Shown here: piece by piece, positions 1 through 7,931 of the stretch
Layout of the letters: each line of letters begins with the position of its first letter
Numbering within the stretch: the first letter of the stretch is position 1
NCBI RefSeq assembly: GCF_022539255.1
Contig: NZ_JAKZBV010000001.1
Location: 1,302,001-1,366,000 of the forward strand
DNA: 64,000 nt
DNA from: Sinomonas terrae
GTDB taxonomy: Bacteria > Actinomycetota > Actinomycetes > Actinomycetales > Micrococcaceae
Direction: 5' to 3'
Notes under the pieces: generated by a model
The model's input: only the letters and a program-made list of their open reading frames with translations
Databases searched by the model: none
What the model was told of the DNA's origin: nothing
Program-made: the position numbers and the translations under genes

Positions 1-300
1 GAGGTGGCGGGCGACGTCGGCCCCGTCCTTGGTGCGGAAAATGTCCGAGACAGTGGGGCCGGGCAGCCCGCTCCGCTGGCTGATCTCGGCGACGAGGGCC
101 GAGCGGGCTGCCTCAAGGTCTTCAGGTGCGGGTGCCTCGGCGTAGATCTCGTAGCGGTTGCACGTGGAGAGCACGACGGCACCGGAGACGGCCGGGGACT
201 CGGAGGCTGATGAGGCCACGGTCGAAGCGCCGTTGCTCAAGAGGGCAACGGTTTCCAGATTCAGATCGGCGTGAGTCGCCACCATCGAGAAAACAACCAC
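1..300 (-). CDS. hemA: Glutamyl-tRNA reductase, N-terminal part (cut by window edge)
   Basis: This reads leftward off the window; only the first 100 codons are present. Glutamyl-tRNA reductase makes glutamate-1-semialdehyde from Glu-tRNA using NADPH, the first committed step of C5 tetrapyrrole synthesis. The translation from GTG at 300 (MVVFSMVATHADLNLETVAL) has the family N-terminus, and the hallmark STCNRYE follows with its catalytic thioester Cys at about residue 47. ATG at 285 is an alternative start, but the upstream VVVFS residues also look like the family. It diverges from hemE across a 120-bp gap that must hold both promoters; no clear operator was seen there. The product feeds HemL, encoded 9 kb away on the other strand. 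Confidence 0.9.
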   Translation of the reverse strand, partial: MVVFSMVATHADLNLETVALLSNGASTVASSASESPAVSGAVVLSTCNRYEIYAEAPAPEDLEAARSALVAEISQRSGLPGPTVSDIFRTKDGADVARHL

Positions 301-420
301 AGCGCGACCATCATAGCTTTTCGATCCGGTGTAGAACACGCCACTTCCAACGAGATCTCGGCGACGCACTTGTGACACATCGTCAGCATGAGGCCTTGCC
401 CCCTCTGAGAGAATCGGCCT

Positions 421-1476
421 ATGACCCTCAGCCCTGACCACCCCCTGAAGGACGGCCGGACGGCGCAGTCTCCCCTCATCACGGCGTATCGGGGAGCCCG
501 CCCGAGCAATCGCCCCGTGTGGTTCATGCGGCAGGCCGGCCGTTCACTGCCCGAGTACCGAACCGCTCGGGAGGGCGTCGGCATGCTCGAGGCGTGCCTC
601 AAGCCCGAGCTCGCTGCGGAGATCACCGTCCAGCCGGTCCGGCGGCACGGCGTCGACGCCGGCATCTTCTTCTCGGACATCGTCATCCCCCTCAAGCTCG
701 CGGGGATCGGTGTGGACATCGCGCCAGGCGTTGGGCCGGTGCTCGACCGGCCTATCCGAACCCCCGAGGACGTCGCTGCGCTCCCGCGTCTCGACGACTC
801 GATCTTCGCGCCGATCCGTGAAGCGGTCCGCCTCACGGTCGAGGAGCTCGGAAACACCCCGCTCATCGGCTTCGCAGGCGCCCCGTTCACCGTCGCCGCC
901 TACATGATCGAGGGGCGGCCGTCCCGCGACCATCTGGGCCCCCGGACCATGATGCACGGCGACCCCTCGACATGGCAGGCGCTCATGGAGTGGACCGCTG
1001 ACGCCTCGGGTCGGTTCCTGCGGGCGCAGATCGAGGCCGGTGCCTCCGCCGGCCAGCTGTTCGACTCGTGGGCGGGCTCGCTCGGCCTCGAGGACTACCG
1101 CCGCAGCGCGGCCCCGTACTCCTCGAGAGCCTTGGACCACGTCCGCGACCTCGGCGCGCCCCTCGTGCACTTCGGCACCGGCACGTCCGAGCTCCTTGGC
1201 GCGATGTACGAGGTGGGAGTCGACGCAGTCGGAGTGGACTACCGCCTCCCGATCCAGGAGGCCAACCGCCGCTTGGGCGGGCGCGTCGTCCTCCAAGGCA
1301 ACATCGACCCCGCGCTGCTCGCAGCGCCCTGGAACGTCCTCGAGGCGCACGTACGCGAGATCGTCCGCCATGGGGCGTCCGCTCCCGGCCACGTCCTCAA
1401 CCTCGGCCACGGCGTGCCGCCCGAGACCGACCCGGGCGTCCTGACGCGGCTCGTCGAACTCATCCACTCCATCTAG
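421..1476 (+). CDS. hemE: Uroporphyrinogen III decarboxylase
   Basis: This cytosolic enzyme decarboxylates the four acetate side chains of uroporphyrinogen III to give coproporphyrinogen III, the branch point into the coproporphyrin-dependent route used here. The 351-aa length is normal. Near the N-terminus is the signature RPVWFMRQAGRSLPEYR (about residues 35-51), carrying the substrate-binding Arg residues. A conserved IGFAGAPFTVAAYMIEG block lies mid-protein, and FGTG and LNLGHGVPPETDP near the end complete the fold. It is the first gene of the rightward haem run, and cgoX follows after only 18 bp, so one transcript is likely. Confidence 0.97.
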   Translation: MTLSPDHPLKDGRTAQSPLITAYRGARPSNRPVWFMRQAGRSLPEYRTAREGVGMLEACLKPELAAEITVQPVRRHGVDAGIFFSDIVIPLKLAGIGVDIAPGVGPVLDRPIRTPEDVAALPRLDDSIFAPIREAVRLTVEELGNTPLIGFAGAPFTVAAYMIEGRPSRDHLGPRTMMHGDPSTWQALMEWTADASGRFLRAQIEAGASAGQLFDSWAGSLGLEDYRRSAAPYSSRALDHVRDLGAPLVHFGTGTSELLGAMYEVGVDAVGVDYRLPIQEANRRLGGRVVLQGNIDPALLAAPWNVLEAHVREIVRHGASAPGHVLNLGHGVPPETDPGVLTRLVELIHSI

Positions 1477-1494
1477 GCGAGATCTAGGCGAGCC

Positions 1495-2958
1495 ATGGAA
1501 CGAGAGCAGGGCGCGGGGGGCCAGAAGCGTGCTCCCCGCGCCGTCGTTGTCGGCGGGGGAGTCGCCGGGCTGTGTGCTGCTCTCGAACTGCGGGGGCGGG
1601 GCATCGACGTCACGGTCCTCGAGGCGGCCGACCGGTGGGGCGGCTGCGTGGGGAGCCACGAGGTCGCAGGGCTCACGCTCGACAGCGGTGCAGAATCCTT
1701 CGCGACCCGGACCGACGGTGTGAAGAGCCTGCTCGGCGATCTCGGCCTCGCGAGCGAGATCGTGGCCCCGCATCCCTCAGGGGCGTGGGTCCAGCTACCC
1801 CGTGGAGCAGAGGAGCTGCCCAAGGCCGGGATCCTCGGCATCCCGTCTAATCCCTGGGACCCAGAGGTGCGTTCGGCTCTGGGCCTGTGGGGATCGCTCA
1901 GGGCGTCCCTCGACCGCTATCTGCCCACCCGGCCGCCGACCGACCAGGCGAGTGTCGCCGCCGTCGTCCGTTCTCGCATGGGCAAGCGGGTCCTCGAGCG
2001 GCTCGTCGCGCCTGTCGTAGGAGGCGTGCATTCGGCGGACCCCGAACTCCTCGACATCGACATGGTGGCACCGGGGCTGCGCGCCCTCATGGCCGAGCGG
2101 GGCTCGCTCGCCGCGGCGGTTGCGGCCCAGCGGGAGCGCAGCGCGGTGCGGTCGGGGGCGAAGGCAGGCTCGGCCGTCGCCGGGATCAGGGGCGGCATGA
2201 ATCGTCTTGTCGACGCGCTTGTGGAGCGGCTCGCGGACGACGGCGTCACCCTCCTGAGCGGGCAGCGCGCTGAGCGCCTCGACCACTCGGGCGAGACCTG
2301 GCACGTCGGGACGGCAGCGGCCGACGGCGCCGCCCAGACGTTCGACGCGGAGCTGGTAGTCGTCGCGCTCGGAGGGCCCGCGGCGGTCGAACTGCTCTCG
2401 GACGCGGTACCCCAACTCGCGGGCCACGAGCCCGTGCCGGGCCCCGAAGTCAAGCTCGTGACACTCGTCCTCGACAAGCCCGAGCTGGACGCACGGCCCC
2501 GCGGGACAGGCGTGCTTGTCGCGCCGCAGTCGCCGGGCCTGCAGGCGAAGGCCCTCACCCACGCGACGGCGAAATGGTCGTGGCTGGCGGAGCAGGCGGG
2601 GCCGGGCACCCATGTAGTGCGGCTGTCATACGGCCGCGCCGAGGACGCCGGGAGGCCCCTCGACGACGGTCCCGAGACCGACGACGAGCTGTTCCGCGCC
2701 GCGCTCGCCGACGCCTCGATCCTGCTGACCGTACCCGTCGCCCCCGAGGACGTCTTGGGGTGGGACGTCGTGCGCTGGGAGGGGGCGCTGCCGTTCGCGA
2801 CGGTGGGCCACCGCGAGCGGGTCGGGGAGATCCGTCGGCTCATCGCCGCTCAGCCGGGCCTCGCCGTCGTCGGCGGGTGGGCGGCAGGCAACGGGCTGGC
2901 GTCTGTGGTACCGGACGCCCGCAAGCAGGCCGGGGAGCTCGCAGACCATTCTGTGTGA
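1495..2958 (+). CDS. cgoX: Coproporphyrinogen III oxidase (FAD-dependent, HemY/CgoX type)
   Basis: This is an FAD flavoprotein of the protoporphyrinogen-oxidase superfamily. In Gram-positive bacteria with ChdC it oxidises coproporphyrinogen III to coproporphyrin III. The N-terminal dinucleotide-binding motif VVGGGVAGLCAALELRGRG is followed by TVLEAADRWGG, the classic Rossmann and FAD-ribose segment. A GGMNRLVDAL segment sits mid-protein, and VVGGWAAGNGLASVV near the C-terminus is the second FAD-contacting stretch. At 487 aa it has the usual length. It lies 18 bp after hemE. The older name hemY or hemG would also be used; the chdC and cpfC genes directly downstream decide for the coproporphyrin route. 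Confidence 0.93.
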   Translation: MEREQGAGGQKRAPRAVVVGGGVAGLCAALELRGRGIDVTVLEAADRWGGCVGSHEVAGLTLDSGAESFATRTDGVKSLLGDLGLASEIVAPHPSGAWVQLPRGAEELPKAGILGIPSNPWDPEVRSALGLWGSLRASLDRYLPTRPPTDQASVAAVVRSRMGKRVLERLVAPVVGGVHSADPELLDIDMVAPGLRALMAERGSLAAAVAAQRERSAVRSGAKAGSAVAGIRGGMNRLVDALVERLADDGVTLLSGQRAERLDHSGETWHVGTAAADGAAQTFDAELVVVALGGPAAVELLSDAVPQLAGHEPVPGPEVKLVTLVLDKPELDARPRGTGVLVAPQSPGLQAKALTHATAKWSWLAEQAGPGTHVVRLSYGRAEDAGRPLDDGPETDDELFRAALADASILLTVPVAPEDVLGWDVVRWEGALPFATVGHRERVGEIRRLIAAQPGLAVVGGWAAGNGLASVVPDARKQAGELADHSV

Positions 2959-2979
2959 CTTTCATCTCTTTCTGCCTCT

Positions 2980-2992
2980 CTACAGCCTGTAG
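2980..2992. promoter_or_regulatory. Dyad upstream of chdC (candidate operator)
   Basis: A perfect 6-bp inverted repeat around one base, CTACAGCCTGTAG, lies in an unusually AT-rich patch between cgoX and chdC, about 50 bp before the chdC start. The cgoX-chdC gap (83 bp) is one of the larger gaps in the haem run, so a local promoter with an operator is plausible. This is inference: short dyads occur by chance and no regulator is encoded beside it. Confidence 0.25.
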
Positions 2993-3041
2993 AAGTAGTT
3001 TTGAATTCGATTTGCCGCCAACGAAGGAGCACACTGGAGCC

Positions 3042-3770
3042 ATGAGCCACACTTTTGATGAATCTGTCACCAAAACTCTGCCTGAGGGTGGCCCCAATGC
3101 CGAGGCTCCCGAGCAGCAGTTCTTCACCCTGTGGGCCGTCTTCGGCAGGGTATCCGGAAGCGCTGCCCCCGCGGCGAGCGCCGTCTCCGATTTCGAGGCC
3201 CTCGTGGCTCGCCTCGGCGAGAAGGGCGTGACCGTACGCGGCCTCTACGACGTCTCGGGGATGCGCGCAGGGGCGGACATCATGGTGTGGGTCCACGGCG
3301 CCAAGCCGGAGGACCTCCAGCAGGCGGTGCGCGACATCCGTCGCAGCGAGCTGTTCGCGGGCACGGAACAGACGTGGAACGCGATGGGCGTGCACCGCGA
3401 GGCCGAGTTCGCGAAGAGTCATACTCCCGCCTTCTCGCGCGGGGTCGAGCCGAGCACGTGGCTCACGGTGTACCCCTTCGTGCGCTCCTACGAGTGGTAC
3501 CTCCTTCCCGCCGACGAGCGCTCGCGGATGCTGCGCGACCACGGCATGCTCGGTCGCGACTTCCCCCAGGTCATCTCCAACACGGTCTCGGCGTTTGCGC
3601 TCGGGGACTGGGAGTGGATCCTCGCGCTCGAGGCTCCCGAGCTCGTAGACCTCGTCGACATGATGCGGCACCTCCGCTACACCGACGCGCGGAACCATGT
3701 GCGCGAGGAGGTCCCGTTCCACACGGGCCGGCGCATCTCCGCTGCCGAAGTCGCCGAGGTCCTCGCGTGA
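3042..3770 (+). CDS. chdC: Coproheme decarboxylase (HemQ)
   Basis: ChdC oxidatively decarboxylates iron-coproporphyrin III (coproheme) to haem b, the last step of the coproporphyrin-dependent pathway. The 242-aa product has the length of the actinobacterial branch. Recognisable blocks are FFTLWAVFGR near the N-terminus, VRGLYDVSGMRAGADIMVWV, YPFVRSYEWYLLP with the Tyr expected to form the catalytic radical, and MRHLRYTDARNHV with a candidate haem-ligating His. The reading frame stays open well upstream, but ATG at 3042 fits because a GGAG and an AAGGAG precede it and homology begins just after it. Its stop overlaps the cpfC start by 4 bp (GTGA), indicating translational coupling. Confidence 0.95.
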   Translation: MSHTFDESVTKTLPEGGPNAEAPEQQFFTLWAVFGRVSGSAAPAASAVSDFEALVARLGEKGVTVRGLYDVSGMRAGADIMVWVHGAKPEDLQQAVRDIRRSELFAGTEQTWNAMGVHREAEFAKSHTPAFSRGVEPSTWLTVYPFVRSYEWYLLPADERSRMLRDHGMLGRDFPQVISNTVSAFALGDWEWILALEAPELVDLVDMMRHLRYTDARNHVREEVPFHTGRRISAAEVAEVLA

Positions 3771-5014
3771 GCACGCCTGGGGACGCGGCCCCCGAGTCGC
3801 TGCGCATCAGCACCTCTATCAACCCGGTCACTGAGGCGGGCCGGATGGAGCCGAAGGGCTACGACGCCGTCCTCCTCGCCTCGTTCGGGGGGCCGGAGGG
3901 CCAGGACGACGTCATCCCGTTCCTGCGCAACGTCACCCGCGGTCGCGGCATCCCGGACGAACGCCTCGAAGAGGTCAGCCACCACTACCGCGCGTTCGGC
4001 GGCGTGAGCCCGATCAACGGCCAGAACCGCGAGCTCAAGGCGGCGCTCGAGGCTGAACTCGATGCTCGCGGCATCGAACTGCCGGTCTACTGGGGCAACC
4101 GCAACTGGGATCCGTACATCCCGGAGACGCTCCAGAGGATGTACGACGACGGCCATCGCCGCGTCCTCATGCTCACAACGAGCGCCTACTCGTGCTACTC
4201 GAGCTGCCGGCAGTACCGAGAGGACATCGGCGTCGCGCTCACGGAGACCGGGCTGGCGGGGCGCCTCGAGGTCGACAAGGTGAGGCAGTACTTCGACCAC
4301 CCGGGCTTCGTCGAGCCGTTCGTCGAGGGCACGACGGCGGGACTTGCCCAGGTGCGGGAAGCGCTGGATGCGGCGGACGGCTCGCGCGACGGGGAGATCC
4401 GGGTGCTCTTCGCAACCCACTCGATCCCCACGCGGGACGCCGAGGCCGCAGGCCGCTCGGGCAGCGAGCCGCGCGAGTTCGAGGGCGGATCCGCGTACGT
4501 GGCGCAGCACCTCGCGAATGCGAGGGCCGTCATGGCCGCGGTCGCCCCGGATGTGGCCTGGGATCTCGTGTACCAGTCGCGCTCTGGCGCGCCGCACATC
4601 CCGTGGCTCGAGCCGGACATCAACGATCACCTCGAGGCGATCGCTGGCGGCGAGGACGGCGCGCCCATCGTCAAGGGTGTCGTCATCGTTCCGCTGGGCT
4701 TCGTGAGCGACCACATGGAGGTCGCGTGGGACCTCGACACCGAGGCTCTCGAGACGTGCGAGAAGCTCGGCATCCAGGCCGTGCGCGTCCCCACGCCGGG
4801 CGTTCATGGCAAGTTCGTCGCCGGCCTCGTGGACCTCATCCGCGAGCGGACGTCCGATGACACCGTTGCCGACCGCCCGCACGTGACCGATCTCGGCCCG
4901 TGGTACGACGTGTGCCGGCCGGGGTGCTGCGAGAACTTCCGGGGGGCGAAGCCTGTTATCGCCGAGGCAGGAGTAGAACTCGCCGGGGCGTCCGCCGGGC
5001 AGGACGAGTCCTGA
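3767..5014 (+). CDS. cpfC: Coproporphyrin III ferrochelatase
   Basis: This enzyme inserts Fe2+ into coproporphyrin III, giving the coproheme used by ChdC, whose gene is directly upstream and overlaps it by 4 bp. The GTG start at 3767 gives 415 aa; ATG at 3845 would remove a 26-residue tail that is not needed for the fold. Core motifs are LLASFGGPEGQDDVIPFL, HYRAFGGVSPINGQNR, YWGNRNWDPYI, the catalytic-region His in LFATHSIPTRD, and QSRSGAPHIPWLEPDI. Cysteines at SCYSSCRQY and at the C-terminal CRPGCCENF resemble the [2Fe-2S] ligands known from actinobacterial ferrochelatases. A cluster is therefore likely but unproven. The older name is hemH. Confidence 0.95.
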   Translation: MSTPGDAAPESLRISTSINPVTEAGRMEPKGYDAVLLASFGGPEGQDDVIPFLRNVTRGRGIPDERLEEVSHHYRAFGGVSPINGQNRELKAALEAELDARGIELPVYWGNRNWDPYIPETLQRMYDDGHRRVLMLTTSAYSCYSSCRQYREDIGVALTETGLAGRLEVDKVRQYFDHPGFVEPFVEGTTAGLAQVREALDAADGSRDGEIRVLFATHSIPTRDAEAAGRSGSEPREFEGGSAYVAQHLANARAVMAAVAPDVAWDLVYQSRSGAPHIPWLEPDINDHLEAIAGGEDGAPIVKGVVIVPLGFVSDHMEVAWDLDTEALETCEKLGIQAVRVPTPGVHGKFVAGLVDLIRERTSDDTVADRPHVTDLGPWYDVCRPGCCENFRGAKPVIAEAGVELAGASAGQDES

Positions 5015-5016
5015 CC

Positions 5017-6006
5017 ATGTCCGTACGCATCGGGACCCGCGGAAGCGCGCTTGCCCTCACTCAGACACAGCAGACCGCCGACCTGCTGGCCGCCGTGGGC
5101 GGGTTCGAGACCGAACTCGTTCGCATCAAGACCGAAGGCGATGTCCGCACCGGTTCCCTCGCCCAGCTCGGCGGGACGGGCGTGTTCGTGGCGGCCCTGC
5201 GCGAGGCGCTCCTTGCCGACCGCTGCGACGTCGCGATCCACTCGCTCAAGGACCTTCCGACAGGCGGGACGCCAGGCCTCGCTCTTGGCGCGATCCCCGC
5301 GCGGGCCGACGTGCGGGACGTGCTGTGCGCACGGGACGGGCTCACTTTGGCCCAGCTGCCGGCGGGCGCCAAGGTCGGCACCGGCTCGCCCCGCCGTGCC
5401 GCCCAGCTTCGCGCCGCGCGGCCCGACCTCGAAGTCCTCGACATCCGGGGCAACGTCGACACCAGGCTCGGCCGTGTCCCGGGTCTGCCCGGGAATGCTC
5501 CTGAAGCCCCCGGCGACCTCGACGCCGTCGTCCTCGCCGCAGCCGGCCTGACGCGCTTGGGGCGCACCGACGTCGTGAGCGAGTACTTCGAACCCGACGT
5601 CATGCTCCCGGCCCCGGGCCAGGGGGCGCTCGCCGTGGAATGCCGCTTCGAGGACGCGCCCGTGCGTGAGAACGGCGTCCTCGTTCCGGACGCCGTGCAG
5701 GGAGTGCTCGCCCAGGCGCTGGCCGCGATCGACGACGCCGACACCCGCCTTGCCGTGAGCGCGGAGCGAGCGCTGCTCGCGAGGCTCGAGGCGGGCTGTG
5801 CCGCGCCCGTCGGTGCGCTGGCCCGCCGCAAGGGGAGCCTGCTGTACCTCGACGCCGTCGTGTGCTCACCCGATGGCAGGCAGAGCGTCCGGCTCAACAA
5901 GGCGAGCGATGGCCTGACCGACGTCGGCGCGCACCTGCTCGGCATCGAGCTCGCCGAGGAACTGCTGGAGCGCGGTGTCGCAGATTTCGCGGAGCTGGGC
6001 GCCTGA
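5017..6006 (+). CDS. hemC: Hydroxymethylbilane synthase (porphobilinogen deaminase)
   Basis: HemC polymerises four porphobilinogen molecules into hydroxymethylbilane using a covalently bound dipyrromethane cofactor. The 329-aa protein starts at ATG 5017, two bases after the cpfC stop, and opens with the family signature IGTRGSALALTQT. DVAIHSLKDLPT, GTGSPRRAAQLRAARPDL and LDIRGNVDTRL are the substrate-binding arginine and lysine segments. LEAGCAAPVGA holds the cofactor-anchoring Cys. A short Gly/Pro-rich insert (about residues 152-165) interrupts the usual GNVDTRLxK region and is probably a loop extension. Tight spacing on both sides indicates co-transcription. Confidence 0.96.
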   Translation: MSVRIGTRGSALALTQTQQTADLLAAVGGFETELVRIKTEGDVRTGSLAQLGGTGVFVAALREALLADRCDVAIHSLKDLPTGGTPGLALGAIPARADVRDVLCARDGLTLAQLPAGAKVGTGSPRRAAQLRAARPDLEVLDIRGNVDTRLGRVPGLPGNAPEAPGDLDAVVLAAAGLTRLGRTDVVSEYFEPDVMLPAPGQGALAVECRFEDAPVRENGVLVPDAVQGVLAQALAAIDDADTRLAVSAERALLARLEAGCAAPVGALARRKGSLLYLDAVVCSPDGRQSVRLNKASDGLTDVGAHLLGIELAEELLERGVADFAELGA

Positions 6007-6008
6007 GC

Positions 6009-6920
6009 ATGGCTCACGATTCATCGCGGGGTGCGGGCGAGCTCTGGGGAAGGCGTGTCCTCCTGACCCGCAGCCCCGATCGCGCGGGCGCCATGGAGTC
6101 GGCTCTGGCCGAGGCCGGTGCGGAACCGCTGCTGCTGCCGCTCATCGACTTTGAGCGCACTTCCGACGGCGACGCGCTCGCCGAGGCGTTGGGGCGGCTT
6201 AGGGCGGGGGAGTATGCGTGGCTCATCGTCAGCAGCATCACGACCGTGCGGGCCCTCAAGGACTACTCTGCGCAAGGGGGCTTCAGCCTGGCAGACCTCG
6301 TGCCGGAGGGCGTCCGCGTCGCGACGATCGGACCCTCTTCACGTCGGGTTCTCGAAGCAGAGGGGCTGGGGGTCGACCTCGCGCCCGAAGGCAGGCAGTC
6401 CGCCGAAGGACTCCTCGAGGAATGGGCCTATGCCGACGATGGCGGCGCGGCCGGATCAGATGGCGTAAGCGCGGTCCGGGTGCTGCTCCCGCAGAGCGAC
6501 CTCGCCGCCTCCACGCTGGCGGATGGCCTCGCGGCGCGAGGCTGGGCCGTCGACACCGTGACGGCCTACTGCACCGTCGACTATCCCGCAGACCCGCAGC
6601 GCCGCCTCACCGCCGAGCTCGCCGTGGGCACCGAGCCGGCCAACGCCGTCGTCCTCACGCCCGCCGAAGCGTGCGCCCAGCTCGCTGAGGGCACCATCGA
6701 CGCCGTTGTGGCCGCGTCGCCCAGTGCCGCGCGGCGCATCGAAGAGGTGCTGCGACCCCTCGAGGAAACGCGTCTCATCGCCATCGGGCAGCCGACGGCA
6801 GAGGAGCTGCGCTCGCTTGGCCTCGTGGTCGCCGCCACCGCCCCGAAGCCCACCCCCGCAGGGATCGTGGACGCGATCATCCACGCACTCTCCCAGCAGC
6901 CCCGGAAGGACAATTCATGA
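6009..6920 (+). CDS. hemD: Uroporphyrinogen III synthase
   Basis: HemD closes hydroxymethylbilane with inversion of ring D to give uroporphyrinogen III, the substrate of HemE. Sequence conservation in this family is weak, so the call leans on context between hemC and hemB. Supporting features are the 303-aa length, the N-terminal VLLTRSPDRAGAMESALAEAG, the LIVSSITTVRAL segment where family members have a Ser/Thr-rich turn, and IGPSSRRVLEAEG (cf. the G-x-T-A motif). DAVVAASPSAARRI and LIAIGQPTAEELRSLG occupy the second domain. It starts two bases after hemC and overlaps hemB by 4 bp (ATGA), so translation is probably coupled. Confidence 0.9.
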   Translation: MAHDSSRGAGELWGRRVLLTRSPDRAGAMESALAEAGAEPLLLPLIDFERTSDGDALAEALGRLRAGEYAWLIVSSITTVRALKDYSAQGGFSLADLVPEGVRVATIGPSSRRVLEAEGLGVDLAPEGRQSAEGLLEEWAYADDGGAAGSDGVSAVRVLLPQSDLAASTLADGLAARGWAVDTVTAYCTVDYPADPQRRLTAELAVGTEPANAVVLTPAEACAQLAEGTIDAVVAASPSAARRIEEVLRPLEETRLIAIGQPTAEELRSLGLVVAATAPKPTPAGIVDAIIHALSQQPRKDNS

Positions 6921-7897
6921 GTTTCCCCCATCACCGCCCCCGCCGACTGCGCCAGACCCCCGCACTGCGCCGGCTTGTCGCCGAAACCCGGGTCCACCCT
7001 GCTGAGCTCATCCTTCCCGCGTTCATCCGCGAGGGGATCACCGAACCGGCACCGCTGCAGTCCATGCCCGGCGTCGTCCAGCACTCGACCGATACGCTCA
7101 AGCGCGCTGCCGTCGAGGCCGCCGAACTCGGCCTGGGTGGCATCATGCTGTTCGGTGTGCCCGAAGTCCGGGATCCCTCTGGCTCGGCGTCCCTCGATCC
7201 GGAGGGAGTGCTGAACGCCGCCATCCGCAGCGTGCGTGCGGAGGTCGGCGACGATCTTGTGGTCATGAGCGACGTGTGCCTCGACGAGTTCACCGATCAC
7301 GGGCACTGCGGAGTGCTCGACGACCAGGGACGTGTCGACAACGACGCGACCCTCGAGATCTACGCCCAGATGGCCGTGGCCCAAGCCGAAGCCGGTGCTC
7401 ACGTGCTCGGGCCGAGCGGCATGATGGATGGGCAGGTCGCCGTCATCCGCCAGGCGCTCGACGCCGCGGGGCATCAGGACGTCTCGATCGTCGCCTACGC
7501 GGCGAAGTACGCCTCGGCTTTCTACGGACCCTTCCGCGAGGCTGTCGACTCTCAGCTGAAGGGCGATCGCCGCACGTACCAGATGGACTCAGCGAATCGC
7601 CGCGAGGCGATCCTCGAGGTGGAACTGGATCTCGAGGAGGGCGCGGACATGATCATGGTCAAGCCGGCCATGAGCTACCTCGACATCCTTCGGGACGTCG
7701 CGGACATGAGCCCGGTCCCCGTGGCGGCATACCAGATTTCGGGCGAGTACGCGATGATCGAGGCGGCTGCCGCGAACGGGTGGATCGACCGGAAGGCCGC
7801 GATCCTCGAGTCGGTGCTGGGGATCCGCCGCGCGGGGGCCAACATGGTGCTCACGTATTGGGCCCCCGAGATCGCCCGGTGGCTTCGCGAGGGCTAG
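6917..7897 (+). CDS. hemB: Delta-aminolevulinic acid dehydratase (porphobilinogen synthase)
   Basis: HemB condenses two 5-aminolevulinate molecules into porphobilinogen. The protein has 326 aa. Visible family elements are LRRLVAETRVHPAELILPAF at the N-terminus, SMPGVVQHS, VMSDVCLDEFTDHGHCG (metal and Asp/Cys region), MMDGQVAVIRQALD, YAAKYASAFYGPFREA with one Schiff-base Lys, YQMDSANRREA, and MIMVKPAMSYLDI with the second catalytic Lys. Its ATG overlaps the hemD stop by 4 bp. Together with hemC, hemD and hemL it supplies the common part of the tetrapyrrole pathway. Confidence 0.97.
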   Translation: MSFPHHRPRRLRQTPALRRLVAETRVHPAELILPAFIREGITEPAPLQSMPGVVQHSTDTLKRAAVEAAELGLGGIMLFGVPEVRDPSGSASLDPEGVLNAAIRSVRAEVGDDLVVMSDVCLDEFTDHGHCGVLDDQGRVDNDATLEIYAQMAVAQAEAGAHVLGPSGMMDGQVAVIRQALDAAGHQDVSIVAYAAKYASAFYGPFREAVDSQLKGDRRTYQMDSANRREAILEVELDLEEGADMIMVKPAMSYLDILRDVADMSPVPVAAYQISGEYAMIEAAAANGWIDRKAAILESVLGIRRAGANMVLTYWAPEIARWLREG

Positions 7898-7931
7898 CTT
7901 CGGGAATGCCGGAGGCGGGGAGGCGGTTTCA

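Noticed and set aside
544..1773. 409-codon minus-strand frame opposite hemE and cgoX
   Set aside because: It is the mirror of two clear enzymes; there are no motifs and the composition is His/Arg/Gly-rich.
2574..3041. Longer start for ChdC inside the cgoX gene
   Set aside because: The upstream codons are the wrong frame of cgoX; family similarity starts after ATG 3042.
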